Shown: positions 1-6,327 of the stretch, piece by piece
Numbering within the stretch: the first letter of the stretch is position 1
Layout: the number at the start of each line of letters is the position of its first letter
DNA from: Opitutus sp. GAS368
GTDB taxonomy: Bacteria > Verrucomicrobiota > Verrucomicrobiae > Opitutales > UBA953
DNA: 7,891 bases
NCBI GenBank assembly: GCA_943332745.1
Contig: CALQQQ010000047.1
Location: 1-7,891 of the forward strand
Reading direction: 5' to 3'
The notes under the pieces: model-generated
Databases searched by the model: none
What the model was told of the DNA's origin: nothing
The model's input: only the letters and a program-made list of their open reading frames with translations
Position numbers and translations under genes: made by a program

Positions 1-469
1 CGGGATGGAAGTCATAGGCTTGGGCGTTGGAGACCAGGCGGCTACGCGTGCAATAACGGCAATACGAGGCACAGCGGTCGGTAACCAGGAAGAGCACGCG
101 ATCCGGGTAGCGGTGAACGATACCCGGGACCGGCATCGTGCCCTCTTCGCCGACGGGATCCTCGGATTCACCCGGAGCAATGTAGGATTCCTCGATGCGC
201 GGGATGACCTGCCGGCGGACCGGACAGTTCGGATCCTTGGGGTCGATGAGGTTGAAGAAATGCGGCGTGATTGAGAGCGAGAGCTTATGCGGCGCGAAGA
301 GGCACCCTTCCCGCTCCTCCTTGGTCAGTTCGAGCATCTCCTCGAGCTGGGCCAGCGTCGTGATGCGATTGCGCAGTTGCCAATGCCAGTCGTTCCACTC
401 TGCGGCGGGCACGTGCTTCCATCGGCCTTGGCCGGCATGCCAGTTTTCACGTAGGTCCTGAGGATACAT
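1..469 (-). CDS. kamA: Lysine 2,3-aminomutase, N-terminal part (runs off the left edge)
   Basis: This is the first 156 codons of a radical-SAM, PLP-dependent lysine 2,3-aminomutase, which converts L-lysine to L-beta-lysine in the cytosol. Reading the minus strand from the ATG at 469-467 gives an uninterrupted frame to the window edge. Family landmarks occur in the usual order: an ADWNDW-like start (AEWNDWHWQLRNRI, residues 23-36), LTKEE (48-52), SITPHFFNLIDPKDPN (66-81), PVRRQ (83-87), PVPGIVHRYPDRVLFL (113-128), then the [4Fe-4S]/SAM motif C133-x3-C137-x2-C140 in TDRCASYCRYCTR. The PLP lysine, substrate-binding and C-terminal regions lie outside the window. An in-frame TAG sits two codons upstream, so no earlier start is possible. 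No clear Shine-Dalgarno sequence is visible. Beta-lysine could serve lysine catabolism, osmolyte (N-acetyl-beta-lysine) synthesis or EF-P modification; the window does not tell which. The shorter EF-P-specific paralogue EpmB is a less likely alternative because the N-terminus matches KamA better. Confidence 0.93.
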   Translation of the reverse strand, partial: MYPQDLRENWHAGQGRWKHVPAAEWNDWHWQLRNRITTLAQLEEMLELTKEEREGCLFAPHKLSLSITPHFFNLIDPKDPNCPVRRQVIPRIEESYIAPGESEDPVGEEGTMPVPGIVHRYPDRVLFLVTDRCASYCRYCTRSRLVSNAQAYDFHP

Positions 470-620
470 CGGCTAAATCCCAATCTAACGGCCGCGACGC
501 CCAATGCAAACGGGGAAGCACATCAGGGCAGGCCGCTCTCCTCATTAGACAGGTCAATCCCACGCGAAATCACCCCTGGTGAGGATTCTCCACGTGAGCC
601 TGGACTCCCATCCGCTTCGC

Positions 621-1358
621 TTACTTCTTCTCGACGACCCACATGTTGCGGAACTCGACGGCGTCACCGTGCCACTGCAGGGCGAGGGGGAGCTTGTCCG
701 CGTGCTTCGCGTAAGGGGGATTCTTCTTATGGCTGCTCGGGCCAATGTACTCGGTGCCGTCGGCATTGAAACGCGGGGCGGCCCACTCGATGTCGTAGCT
801 ATTCCAGCTGCGGGAAGGCAGGCAGGCGTTGAAAGCAGGCGGCTGCTGCCCGTAGATCGCGGCGGTCATACCATCGGCGTAAGTCTCGGTCTTGGAGCAA
901 TCGAGGACCTGAATCTCATAGGTCTTCATGAAGAAGATACCGCTGTTCGAGTTGCCCTGGCTCTTCTTCTTGGGGTCGGTATCGTAACCGGCGGCAGAGC
1001 GCCATTCGACGTGGAGGGTGACGTCGCCGAACGAACGCTTAGTGCGGATACCGTTGGTGCGGGCGATCATCACGCCGTCCTTGATCTCCCAAGTGACGGG
1101 ACTCTTGTTCTTCGCATTCGGAGTGGCATCGGCCTCCCACTCCTGGGCGGCGTCGGCGCCACCGACGAGGACGATGGCTCCAGCGGGAGCGGCGGCTTCA
1201 TTGCACTTCAACTTGGCGGCGTCGGCACGGGGCGGCTGCGGGCGGGCGGAGTCATGGACGCGCCACTGGGTGCCCGGGATGAAAGGGGTGTCGGTGTAGC
1301 CTTCGGCGGCGACGAGGCCGGCGGCGGCAAGGAGAGTCAGGAGGGAAGCGAGGCGCAT
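621..1358 (-). CDS. Secreted DUF1080 (3-keto-disaccharide hydrolase-like) protein
   Basis: A 245-residue protein. Residues 1-18 look like a Sec signal peptide (positive MRL, hydrophobic core, VAA before E19), so it is probably exported to the periplasm or beyond. The remainder matches the DUF1080/3-keto-disaccharide hydrolase domain, a concanavalin-like beta-sandwich abundant in Verrucomicrobiota and Planctomycetota. Landmarks are WEIKDGVMIA (90-99), SFGDVTLHVEWR (109-120), GNSNSGIFFMKTYEIQVLD (135-153), a YADGMTAAIYG segment (160-170), WNSYDIEWAAPRF (185-197) and PLALQWHGDAVEFRNMWV (224-241). By family knowledge it would act on sugars or glycans; the substrate cannot be read from the sequence. 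A stretch between PRF and the QWHG strand looks shorter than in typical members (see findings). The ATG at 1358 is chosen because the signal peptide begins there; no strong ribosome binding site is visible. The gene is divergent from accA and lies 151 bp upstream of kamA on the same strand. Confidence 0.88.
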   Translation of the reverse strand: MRLASLLTLLAAAGLVAAEGYTDTPFIPGTQWRVHDSARPQPPRADAAKLKCNEAAAPAGAIVLVGGADAAQEWEADATPNAKNKSPVTWEIKDGVMIARTNGIRTKRSFGDVTLHVEWRSAAGYDTDPKKKSQGNSNSGIFFMKTYEIQVLDCSKTETYADGMTAAIYGQQPPAFNACLPSRSWNSYDIEWAAPRFNADGTEYIGPSSHKKNPPYAKHADKLPLALQWHGDAVEFRNMWVVEKK

Positions 1359-1420
1359 GGAGGTATTAGGGTGCAGACAGGCTGAAGGGAGAGAGGTTCA
1401 ACGGAAAGGGGAAATGAATC

Positions 1421-1514
1421 AGGGGTAGGGGTCGGGGCAGGGGTAGGGATAGTTGATCCAGCCACCCGCCACCCGAAATGACACCCACTACCCCCACCCC
1501 AACCCCTACCCCTA
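1421..1514. repeat. Imperfect inverted repeat of G-run/C-run hexamers in the divergent promoter region
   Basis: On the plus strand, 1421-1450 is five 6-bp units of the form AGGGGT, the third being CGGGGC and the last AGGGAT. At 1491-1514 four units of the opposite polarity follow: CCCCCA, CCCCAA, CCCCTA, CCCCTA. Aligned as an inverted repeat, about 24 of 28 positions match, leaving a spacer of about 40 nt. The left arm has five G-runs separated by 2-nt loops, a textbook G-quadruplex pattern on the plus strand. The right arm has the same potential on the minus strand. The repeat lies between two divergent genes. Its role is unknown; transcription or supercoiling control, or a dispersed repeat family, are possible. 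Confidence 0.75.
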
Positions 1515-1540
1515 AAAACCCTATTTTACCCTTATTCTAG

Positions 1541-1570
1541 CCCTATCCCGAGCCCTAGCCCTATCCCTCC
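1541..1570. repeat. Third hexamer array, CCCTAT/CCCTAG type
   Basis: Five head-to-tail 6-bp units: CCCTAT, CCCGAG, CCCTAG, CCCTAT, CCCTCC. More loosely spaced CCC runs precede them at 1519-1521 and 1529-1531. On the minus strand this reads as TAGGG-like telomere-style units with 3-G runs. The array ends about 50 bp before the accA start codon, so it lies in the probable accA leader or promoter. No recognisable -35/-10 pair could be placed in 1359-1621. Confidence 0.7.
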
Positions 1571-1621
1571 TTCGGCCCAATTCCATTGCCCTCCCCCTCC
1601 CGTTTCTCCAACTTACGGCCC

Positions 1622-2590
1622 ATGTCCGCGCCCAAGGCCCGCTTCACCCTCGAATTCGAAAAGCCCCTCCGGGAGCTCGAGGACAAGATCAACTCCCTCC
1701 GCGCCTCCTCCGAGTCCGCCGGGATGGACGTCTCCAAAGAGGTCAAGTCCCTCGAGGTCAAGATGGAGCAGACCCGCCGCGAGGTCTACGGGAACCTAAA
1801 CCCCTGGCAGCGCGTCCAGCTGGCCCGTCACCCCCGTCGCCCCTACTCTCTGGACTACATCGGTATGCTGTTCGATGACTTCCAGGAACTGCATGGCGAC
1901 CGCCTCTACATGGACGACGAGTCCATCGTCGGCGGCACGGCGTTCTTCGAAGGCCGCCCGGTCATGGTCCTCGGCCAACAGAAGGGCCGCGACACGAAGG
2001 AAAATCTCCGCCGGAACTTCGGCTGCCCTAATCCCGAAGGCTACCGCAAGGCCCTTCGCCTGATGAAGATGGCCGCCACCTTCGGCTTGCCGATCATCAC
2101 CCTCGTCGACACCCCCGGCGCCTTCCCCGGCATCGGCTCCGAAGAACGCCACGTCGCCGAAGCCATCGCGGTCAACCTCCGCGAGATGAGCCAGTTCGGC
2201 GTGCCGATCATCACCTTCGTCATCGGTGAAGGCGGTTCCGGCGGCGCCCTTGGCATCGCCGTCTCCAACAAGGTCTACATCCTCGAGAACGCCTACTACT
2301 CCGTCATCTCGCCTGAAGGCTGCGCGGCGATCCTCTTCAAGGACCGTGCCCACGCCCCGAAGGCCGCCGAAGCCCTACGCCTCGACGCCCCCAACCTCCT
2401 CAAGCTCGGCGTCGTCGACGGCGTCGTGAAGGAACCGCTCGGGGGCGCCCAGGAAGATCCGGCCGCCACGGGCTCGGCCATCCGCAAGACCCTCCGCGAT
2501 TCGCTCGCCGACCTCGCCAAGGCCTCGCCGGAAAAACTCGTCGCGATGCGCTACGCGAAGTTCCGCGCGATGGGCGTTTATTCCGAATAA
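1622..2590 (+). CDS. accA: Acetyl-CoA carboxylase carboxyltransferase subunit alpha
   Basis: A 322-residue protein, close to the 319 residues of the E. coli protein. AccA pairs with AccD to move the carboxyl group from carboxybiotin-BCCP to acetyl-CoA, giving malonyl-CoA for fatty acid synthesis in the cytosol. The N-terminal helical part (residues 8-60, FTLEFEKPLRELEDKI) is followed by LARHPRRPYSLDY (68-79), GDRLYMDDESIVGG (92-105), GQQKGRDTKENLRRNFG (118-134), PEGYRKALRLMKMA (138-151), the crotonase-fold turn DTPGAFPG (163-170), the oxyanion-type glycine loop GEGGSGGALGIA (202-213) and SPEGCAAIL (230-238). All are as in functional AccA. The ATG at 1622 is chosen because the family begins with this short MS..F..FE leader; an in-frame TTG at 1586 would only add a low-complexity extension. 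No Shine-Dalgarno sequence is evident. accD and accBC are not adjacent. The gene is monocistronic, ending at the shared terminator. Confidence 0.97.
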   Translation: MSAPKARFTLEFEKPLRELEDKINSLRASSESAGMDVSKEVKSLEVKMEQTRREVYGNLNPWQRVQLARHPRRPYSLDYIGMLFDDFQELHGDRLYMDDESIVGGTAFFEGRPVMVLGQQKGRDTKENLRRNFGCPNPEGYRKALRLMKMAATFGLPIITLVDTPGAFPGIGSEERHVAEAIAVNLREMSQFGVPIITFVIGEGGSGGALGIAVSNKVYILENAYYSVISPEGCAAILFKDRAHAPKAAEALRLDAPNLLKLGVVDGVVKEPLGGAQEDPAATGSAIRKTLRDSLADLAKASPEKLVAMRYAKFRAMGVYSE

Positions 2591-2603
2591 GCCGAACGCT
2601 CGG

Positions 2604-2645
2604 GCGACAAAAAAGGGGCGCCAGCGGCGCCCCTTTTTTTGTCGC
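2604..2645. terminator. Bidirectional intrinsic terminator between accA and the pseudopilin operon
   Basis: An 8-bp GC stem (GGGGCGCC / GGCGCCCC) with an AGC loop at 2623-2625 is flanked by six A residues on the left and seven T residues on the right. A further 5-bp complementary pair, GCGAC / GTCGC, closes the outside. It therefore works as a stem plus U-tract for transcripts from either side. It lies 13 nt after the accA stop codon and 13 nt after the stop codon of the convergent minus-strand prepilin gene. Confidence 0.93.
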
Positions 2646-2658
2646 GGTGCTACGCCGC

Positions 2659-4002
2659 TCAGCCGCCGTTTGCCAACAGACGGATGTAACGAGAATAGTT
2701 CCGTCCATGCTGATTAATGATGCGCCTGTAGTCGGCGGGATTGGCGAGCGTGGACGAGCCACCCAGCTGCTGGAGGCCGCGGAGTTCCTTCGAGCCATCG
2801 GGCGTGAGCACGGTCAAGGAGACCTCAACCGCCTTCAGCGAGTAAGGCAGATAAGGCAGGGGCGCGGCCGTCGCCACGCCAGCGGTCCCATTCGTGAGCA
2901 GCGCGTCGGGATAAATCCGGTCCGCGAAAATCCGCAGGCGGGAGCCAAAGTAGTCATACGGATGCACCTGGATGATGGAAGGCATGGGGGCGGGGATCGC
3001 TAAGGCCGTCGGCGCATAGCGTAACGGGGCGGCCTTCGTCGACCCCGTGTAGACAACACCCAACGAACTAAAGGCGCCTCCGTAGCCGCCATGTAAGGTC
3101 GAGCCAAACTTGAACGTATCCACCGCGACCGGCAGCACGGGACGAAGGGATTGCGGCAGGCGCGCCACCGGATCCTTCAGTGCCGTTGAGGAGACGGCGG
3201 AGGAGGGTAAGGATGAGGTGCACCAGAAAATCAGGTTCATCGCGACGACGTTGGAGCCGATGAAGTTCTGGTCGTCGAGTGTCCAGCACGGAGGGTTCGC
3301 CGTTAGGCTGGAGTCGATGAGGACCTTGGTCTGCTTCTGTCCGCCGGCGTCGGAAGCGCCGTAGTTTGAGATCGTCCGGGCGGGGCCAGACCAATAATCC
3401 CAAGGCGTGGGCGCCTTTGCGACCTCCGGAGCAGGCTCAACCGACGGCGGCGACTTGAAGATAATTGGGAAGGCCTCGGTGAAGGTGCCCTCGGGGTCGA
3501 CGATGGTACGATAGACGCCATACACCTGCTGGATTGGCTCACCCGGCATGTCGAAAGGCGAACGCTGACCGAGCCGGTAGGAGATTGCGCAGACATCACC
3601 CTTCAAGGATTGGCGCGGCGTCGAGGCGGTGGGATTCCAGCGCGGACGATCTGGCGGGGACGCAAAGAACATGAGGATGGGCTGGTCGAGCCCCTTCATG
3701 TTGCCGATCGGTGCCGGCGCCTTTACCGGAGCTCCCGGGGATCCAGGCAAGATGACTTCCATCCAGCAACGCCCGTCGGGACGGAGGATGGCGGTCTGCA
3801 GGTCATTCTCGAGCGCATCCAGCACGCCACGAGCTTCGGACTGAGTGGAAAGTTCGGCGACCGCACGATCATAGGCCTTGAAGGTATCGGTGGCGATGGT
3901 CACGACGGCCAGGACGATGATGACCATAATCGAGGTAGCCACCATGACCTCGAGGAGCGTGAAGCCCCGGCGGACGGCGTTGGAGAAGGAAGGTGTTTTC
4001 AT
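2659..4002 (-). CDS. GspJ-like prepilin with long passenger domain (Verru_Chthon cassette protein C-like)
   Basis: A 447-residue protein with a class III prepilin leader: basic residues R11-R12, then G13|F14 with TLLEV and the conserved glutamate E18 (E5 of the mature form), then a hydrophobic helix to about residue 38. After cleavage and N-methylation by prepilin peptidase it would join a pseudopilus or pilus from the inner membrane. Residues 39-72 (DTFKAYDRA, ALENDLQTAI) resemble the amphipathic helix of GspJ/PulJ. The remainder is about twice the length of an ordinary GspJ and has four cysteines (79, 138, 239, 261). The general architecture recalls Verrucomicrobial 'cassette protein C'. 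The start at 4002 is chosen over an upstream extension because the prepilin leader begins there and ATGA overlaps the stop codon of the preceding gene by 4 nt, implying coupled translation. It is the last gene of the operon. The exact role of the passenger domain is unknown. Confidence 0.85.
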   Translation of the reverse strand: MKTPSFSNAVRRGFTLLEVMVATSIMVIIVLAVVTIATDTFKAYDRAVAELSTQSEARGVLDALENDLQTAILRPDGRCWMEVILPGSPGAPVKAPAPIGNMKGLDQPILMFFASPPDRPRWNPTASTPRQSLKGDVCAISYRLGQRSPFDMPGEPIQQVYGVYRTIVDPEGTFTEAFPIIFKSPPSVEPAPEVAKAPTPWDYWSGPARTISNYGASDAGGQKQTKVLIDSSLTANPPCWTLDDQNFIGSNVVAMNLIFWCTSSLPSSAVSSTALKDPVARLPQSLRPVLPVAVDTFKFGSTLHGGYGGAFSSLGVVYTGSTKAAPLRYAPTALAIPAPMPSIIQVHPYDYFGSRLRIFADRIYPDALLTNGTAGVATAAPLPYLPYSLKAVEVSLTVLTPDGSKELRGLQQLGGSSTLANPADYRRIINQHGRNYSRYIRLLANGG

Positions 4003-4805
4003 CGGCTGATGACGATATTCTGGACGAGCAGAGGAGTCTCCTCTCGGGCCTTGAAGACCGCGGAGTCTACATAGTCGTGAGGAAAGAATTCCGCCACTAC
4101 CGGAAGGTAGGCTAGCGCGTACAGACGTGGGTCGACGGGCAGGCTTACGCCTGTCGCCCACTTGGCCGATTTCGGCTCACCCGTCGTCCCGTCCAACTCA
4201 AAACGCTGGCCGACGAGCAGCTTGGAAAGCGAGAGGCGGACGCGCATCGGCGAACCGATGACGTTACGCGCGCTGGCTGCCTGGGGGCTGAGGTTGTCGC
4301 TGTTGCCCTTGCAGCTGGCCACTTCCATCACCGAGGGATTCGACGAGAGATTGTATTGGACGTTCCCACCAGCCACCTGAGCGTCGGACGTAGCGAGGAC
4401 AACCTTGCGCTCATAGACATACAACCAGACGGCGGTGGTGCCATTGTCCTTGGCACCGGCGAGCAAGCGGTAAGCGATGTCAAAGTTACTCGCCGGATTG
4501 GCCAGATCGGGATCGAGCGGCGGGTTGAATGCTGTGCCCTGCTGCAGGTAGGTGGTATTTGTGACCGTAGTATCCGCGGCCGCCGTCAGGTAGAGGATCG
4601 AACGAGGATTCTCCAAGGCACCAACCAAGCGGGTCACGCCGGCCAGCGCGCGATTGGTCTGCATGATGTCGTCGACCTGCTGGAAGGTAGAACCCAGGAT
4701 GCCGACCAACGACATGATTGCGATGCCGACGATGCCGATGGCGAGCGTGACCTCGACCAAGGAGAAGCCGCGGCGGGAAGAAGGAGAAGGTCGCATGGTG
4801 TTCAT
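3999..4805 (-). CDS. GspI-like prepilin (Verru_Chthon cassette protein B-like)
   Basis: A 268-residue protein with a prepilin cleavage site, R11-R12-G13|F14-SLVEV with E18, followed by a hydrophobic helix rich in I, V, G and L (residues 19-38). FSLVEVTLAIGIVGIAI is typical of GspI/PilV-type minor pilins and of the Verrucomicrobial 'cassette protein B' family. The soluble part (about 45-268) has no motif I recognise; VGALENPRSILYL (61-73) and an AYRLL/WLYVYERKVV pair (111-137) look like structured strands. The single cysteine is at 165. The start at 4805 overlaps the upstream stop codon as ATGA; an in-frame ATG three codons later is possible but would lose the coupling. It is likely a minor (pseudo)pilin placed at or near the filament tip with its neighbours; this is inferred from gene order. 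Confidence 0.83.
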   Translation of the reverse strand: MNTMRPSPSSRRGFSLVEVTLAIGIVGIAIMSLVGILGSTFQQVDDIMQTNRALAGVTRLVGALENPRSILYLTAAADTTVTNTTYLQQGTAFNPPLDPDLANPASNFDIAYRLLAGAKDNGTTAVWLYVYERKVVLATSDAQVAGGNVQYNLSSNPSVMEVASCKGNSDNLSPQAASARNVIGSPMRVRLSLSKLLVGQRFELDGTTGEPKSAKWATGVSLPVDPRLYALAYLPVVAEFFPHDYVDSAVFKAREETPLLVQNIVISR

Positions 4806-5653
4806 TTGGTCAGATTGGCTTTGTCCATCTCGTCGGGATCACTCGTAAAGGAGACGTCCCCGTTGGGACGGAGCGCGAGCGCGGCAAACTGGCTCTCCGA
4901 GGCGAGGTTGAGCGCCACACTGGCCCCATCAAGCATCATGGAACCCTTGGCGAGAACGATCATGACGCGGCCCAGATGGTTGGACGCGCCAGTCGGCTGG
5001 ATCTCGATATAATACCACTTCTTGGCGCCCATGGTACTCATCGCCTGAAGGCTGGTGGGCTGATTGACGGGCGTGAACATCACCCAAGGGGGGCTACTGC
5101 CAGCCGAATCCTGCGCGTTACCGGTGTTGTCGGCGATTGACCCGATGATGCTGCGACGCGTGTTGGCCAGCATGGCTGCTCCGGGAGGAGGGTTGATGGT
5201 CGTCGTGGTGTCGTTTTTGGGCGGGATGAAATAGACGCCCGCCGGAAGCATCGAAGTCCCCTCCGGTGTGATCCATTTGTAACGATTGTCGTTCGTGGCC
5301 GTGATCAAGACGGGGTCGTTCGGGGCGGCCGAAGCCAACGTCACGCCGCCGATGGCGACGCAGAATTGTCGGAGGTGATTCACCGGATCCGTGGGGTCGT
5401 TAAGGATGAGCAGACGATAGCGTGAATTATAGGAGATACCCGTACCAGCGGTACCACGACTCATGAGGGCCATCGCACGGACCGAACGGATCGTGGAACC
5501 AACCATGCGCTGCCCGGCCGGGAGGCCGCCGCCGTCGCCGGTACTCAACCCGAGGAACATGCCAGAAATAAGCAGGATGATCGTGATGACGAGCAGGAGC
5601 TCGATCAGCGTGAACCCTCGGCGGGGCCGGCGACTGGGGTGAAGCGCAACCAT
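4802..5653 (-). CDS. GspH-like prepilin (possibly Verru_Chthon cassette protein D-like)
   Basis: A 283-residue protein with a prepilin leader, R11-R12-G13|F14-TLIELLLV and E18, and a hydrophobic helix to about residue 36. After a glycine-rich turn (GDGGGLPAGQRM, 39-50), TIRSVRAMALMSRG (54-67) resembles the helix in which GspH/FimT proteins select 'A..A...A' positions. A late FAALALRPNGDVSFTSD segment (256-272) resembles the terminal beta-strand and PDG turn of GspH. The middle of the protein, including an N/T/P-rich linker (about 145-160) and the YNSRYRLLILND strand (75-86), is not recognised. The start at 5653 shares one base with the preceding stop codon (TAATG), and its own stop overlaps the next start as ATGA. 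Assignment to the H position rests on gene order as well as sequence, so the subfamily call is less certain than the prepilin call. Confidence 0.8.
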   Translation of the reverse strand: MVALHPSRRPRRGFTLIELLLVITIILLISGMFLGLSTGDGGGLPAGQRMVGSTIRSVRAMALMSRGTAGTGISYNSRYRLLILNDPTDPVNHLRQFCVAIGGVTLASAAPNDPVLITATNDNRYKWITPEGTSMLPAGVYFIPPKNDTTTTINPPPGAAMLANTRRSIIGSIADNTGNAQDSAGSSPPWVMFTPVNQPTSLQAMSTMGAKKWYYIEIQPTGASNHLGRVMIVLAKGSMMLDGASVALNLASESQFAALALRPNGDVSFTSDPDEMDKANLTK

Positions 5654-6327
5654 TACTGGATGGCGATGACGTCGGCGAGGTCAGGCTCGGTCAGACCACC
5701 GGCGGAGGCAAAATCACCTCCGGCAATCGTGGTGTAGATGATCACACGGGCGGGAATACCGGTGGTCCCCAAGGTCACAATATCGTCCGGCCAGACGCCT
5801 CCAGGCGAATTGACTCCCTTGAGGTTACCTGAGCCGTCAGTATCAAAAATAATGCGAATCTTGTTGTTGCCGAAACGGTCGACGAGCTTGGAGGCCTCCG
5901 TCAGCTCGTTGCCGGAGAAACTAGGATCCTCGAAATCATCGCGGGCGAAGGAGCAGAACTCCTCAGCGTTGCGGTTGAACTTCGCACGATCTCCGGAAGG
6001 TCCGCCGCTGAGCAGCACCCCCATCGGCGACTTAGCGGACATCGCCTTGATGAAATTTGCGCCAATCGGATCGACCTCCAGCTGATGCAGCGTGTCGGCC
6101 GCGGTGTTATATTTGACCGTCCCGATATTGGGATAGAAACCGTAGACCTGCTTGTAACGGGTCACCCCATTAGCCCACTGCGAAAACGTCGACTGCGCCG
6201 TGGCGAGCTTCGCCTTCTTGCGGATACCGCCGATGGCGGGGAAAAGCACCCCCGCCAGAATGCCGATGATGGCGATGACGGTGAGAAGCTCGATGAGCGT
6301 GAAGCCAGGGCGACGACGGGAGGTCAT
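5653..6327 (-). CDS. GspG-like major (pseudo)pilin prepilin
   Basis: A 224-residue protein and the first gene of the four-gene unit. Its short leader MTSRRRPG (1-8) precedes F9-TLIELLTVIAIIGIL, with the conserved E13, giving a near-consensus type IV pilin/GspG N-terminal helix. The helix continues as KKAKLATAQSTFSQWANGVTRYKQVYGFYPN (37-67), the GspG-like alpha1-C segment with its Y..YG.YP signature. The C-terminal part has DRFGNNKIRIIFDTDGSGNLKG (about 150-171), which corresponds to the DPWGNPY...D.DGDG region of verrucomicrobial G-type pilins and looks calcium-binding. It is longer than ordinary GspG (about 140 residues) because of an insert at about 85-145. After prepilin peptidase cleavage it would form the filament core. 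No Shine-Dalgarno sequence is visible before the ATG at 6327. Confidence 0.88.
   Translation of the reverse strand: MTSRRRPGFTLIELLTVIAIIGILAGVLFPAIGGIRKKAKLATAQSTFSQWANGVTRYKQVYGFYPNIGTVKYNTAADTLHQLEVDPIGANFIKAMSAKSPMGVLLSGGPSGDRAKFNRNAEEFCSFARDDFEDPSFSGNELTEASKLVDRFGNNKIRIIFDTDGSGNLKGVNSPGGVWPDDIVTLGTTGIPARVIIYTTIAGGDFASAGGLTEPDLADVIAIQ

Noticed and set aside
5..461. Plus-strand open frames at the left edge
   Set aside because: They lie opposite kamA, whose minus-strand translation carries the conserved CxxxCxxC motif and many family landmarks.
570..582. TCACC-CCT-GGTGA hairpin downstream of the DUF1080 gene as a terminator
   Set aside because: The stem is only 5 bp and on the minus strand is followed by just three U residues; not convincing.
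579..1385. Long plus-strand open frame of 268 codons
   Set aside because: It is antisense to the DUF1080 gene, has no recognisable domain, and is explained by the GC-rich codon pattern of the real gene on the other strand.
1421..1570. CRISPR array
   Set aside because: The repeat unit is 6 bp with no spacers; it is a simple tandem repeat.
1586..1621. Twelve-codon N-terminal extension of accA from a TTG codon
   Set aside because: The extension is low-complexity and the family start matches the ATG at 1622.
4003..4161. 53-codon N-terminal extension of the GspJ-like protein
   Set aside because: It overlaps the GspI-like gene, is arginine/serine-rich, and would bury the prepilin leader; the ATG at 4002 overlaps the previous stop codon.
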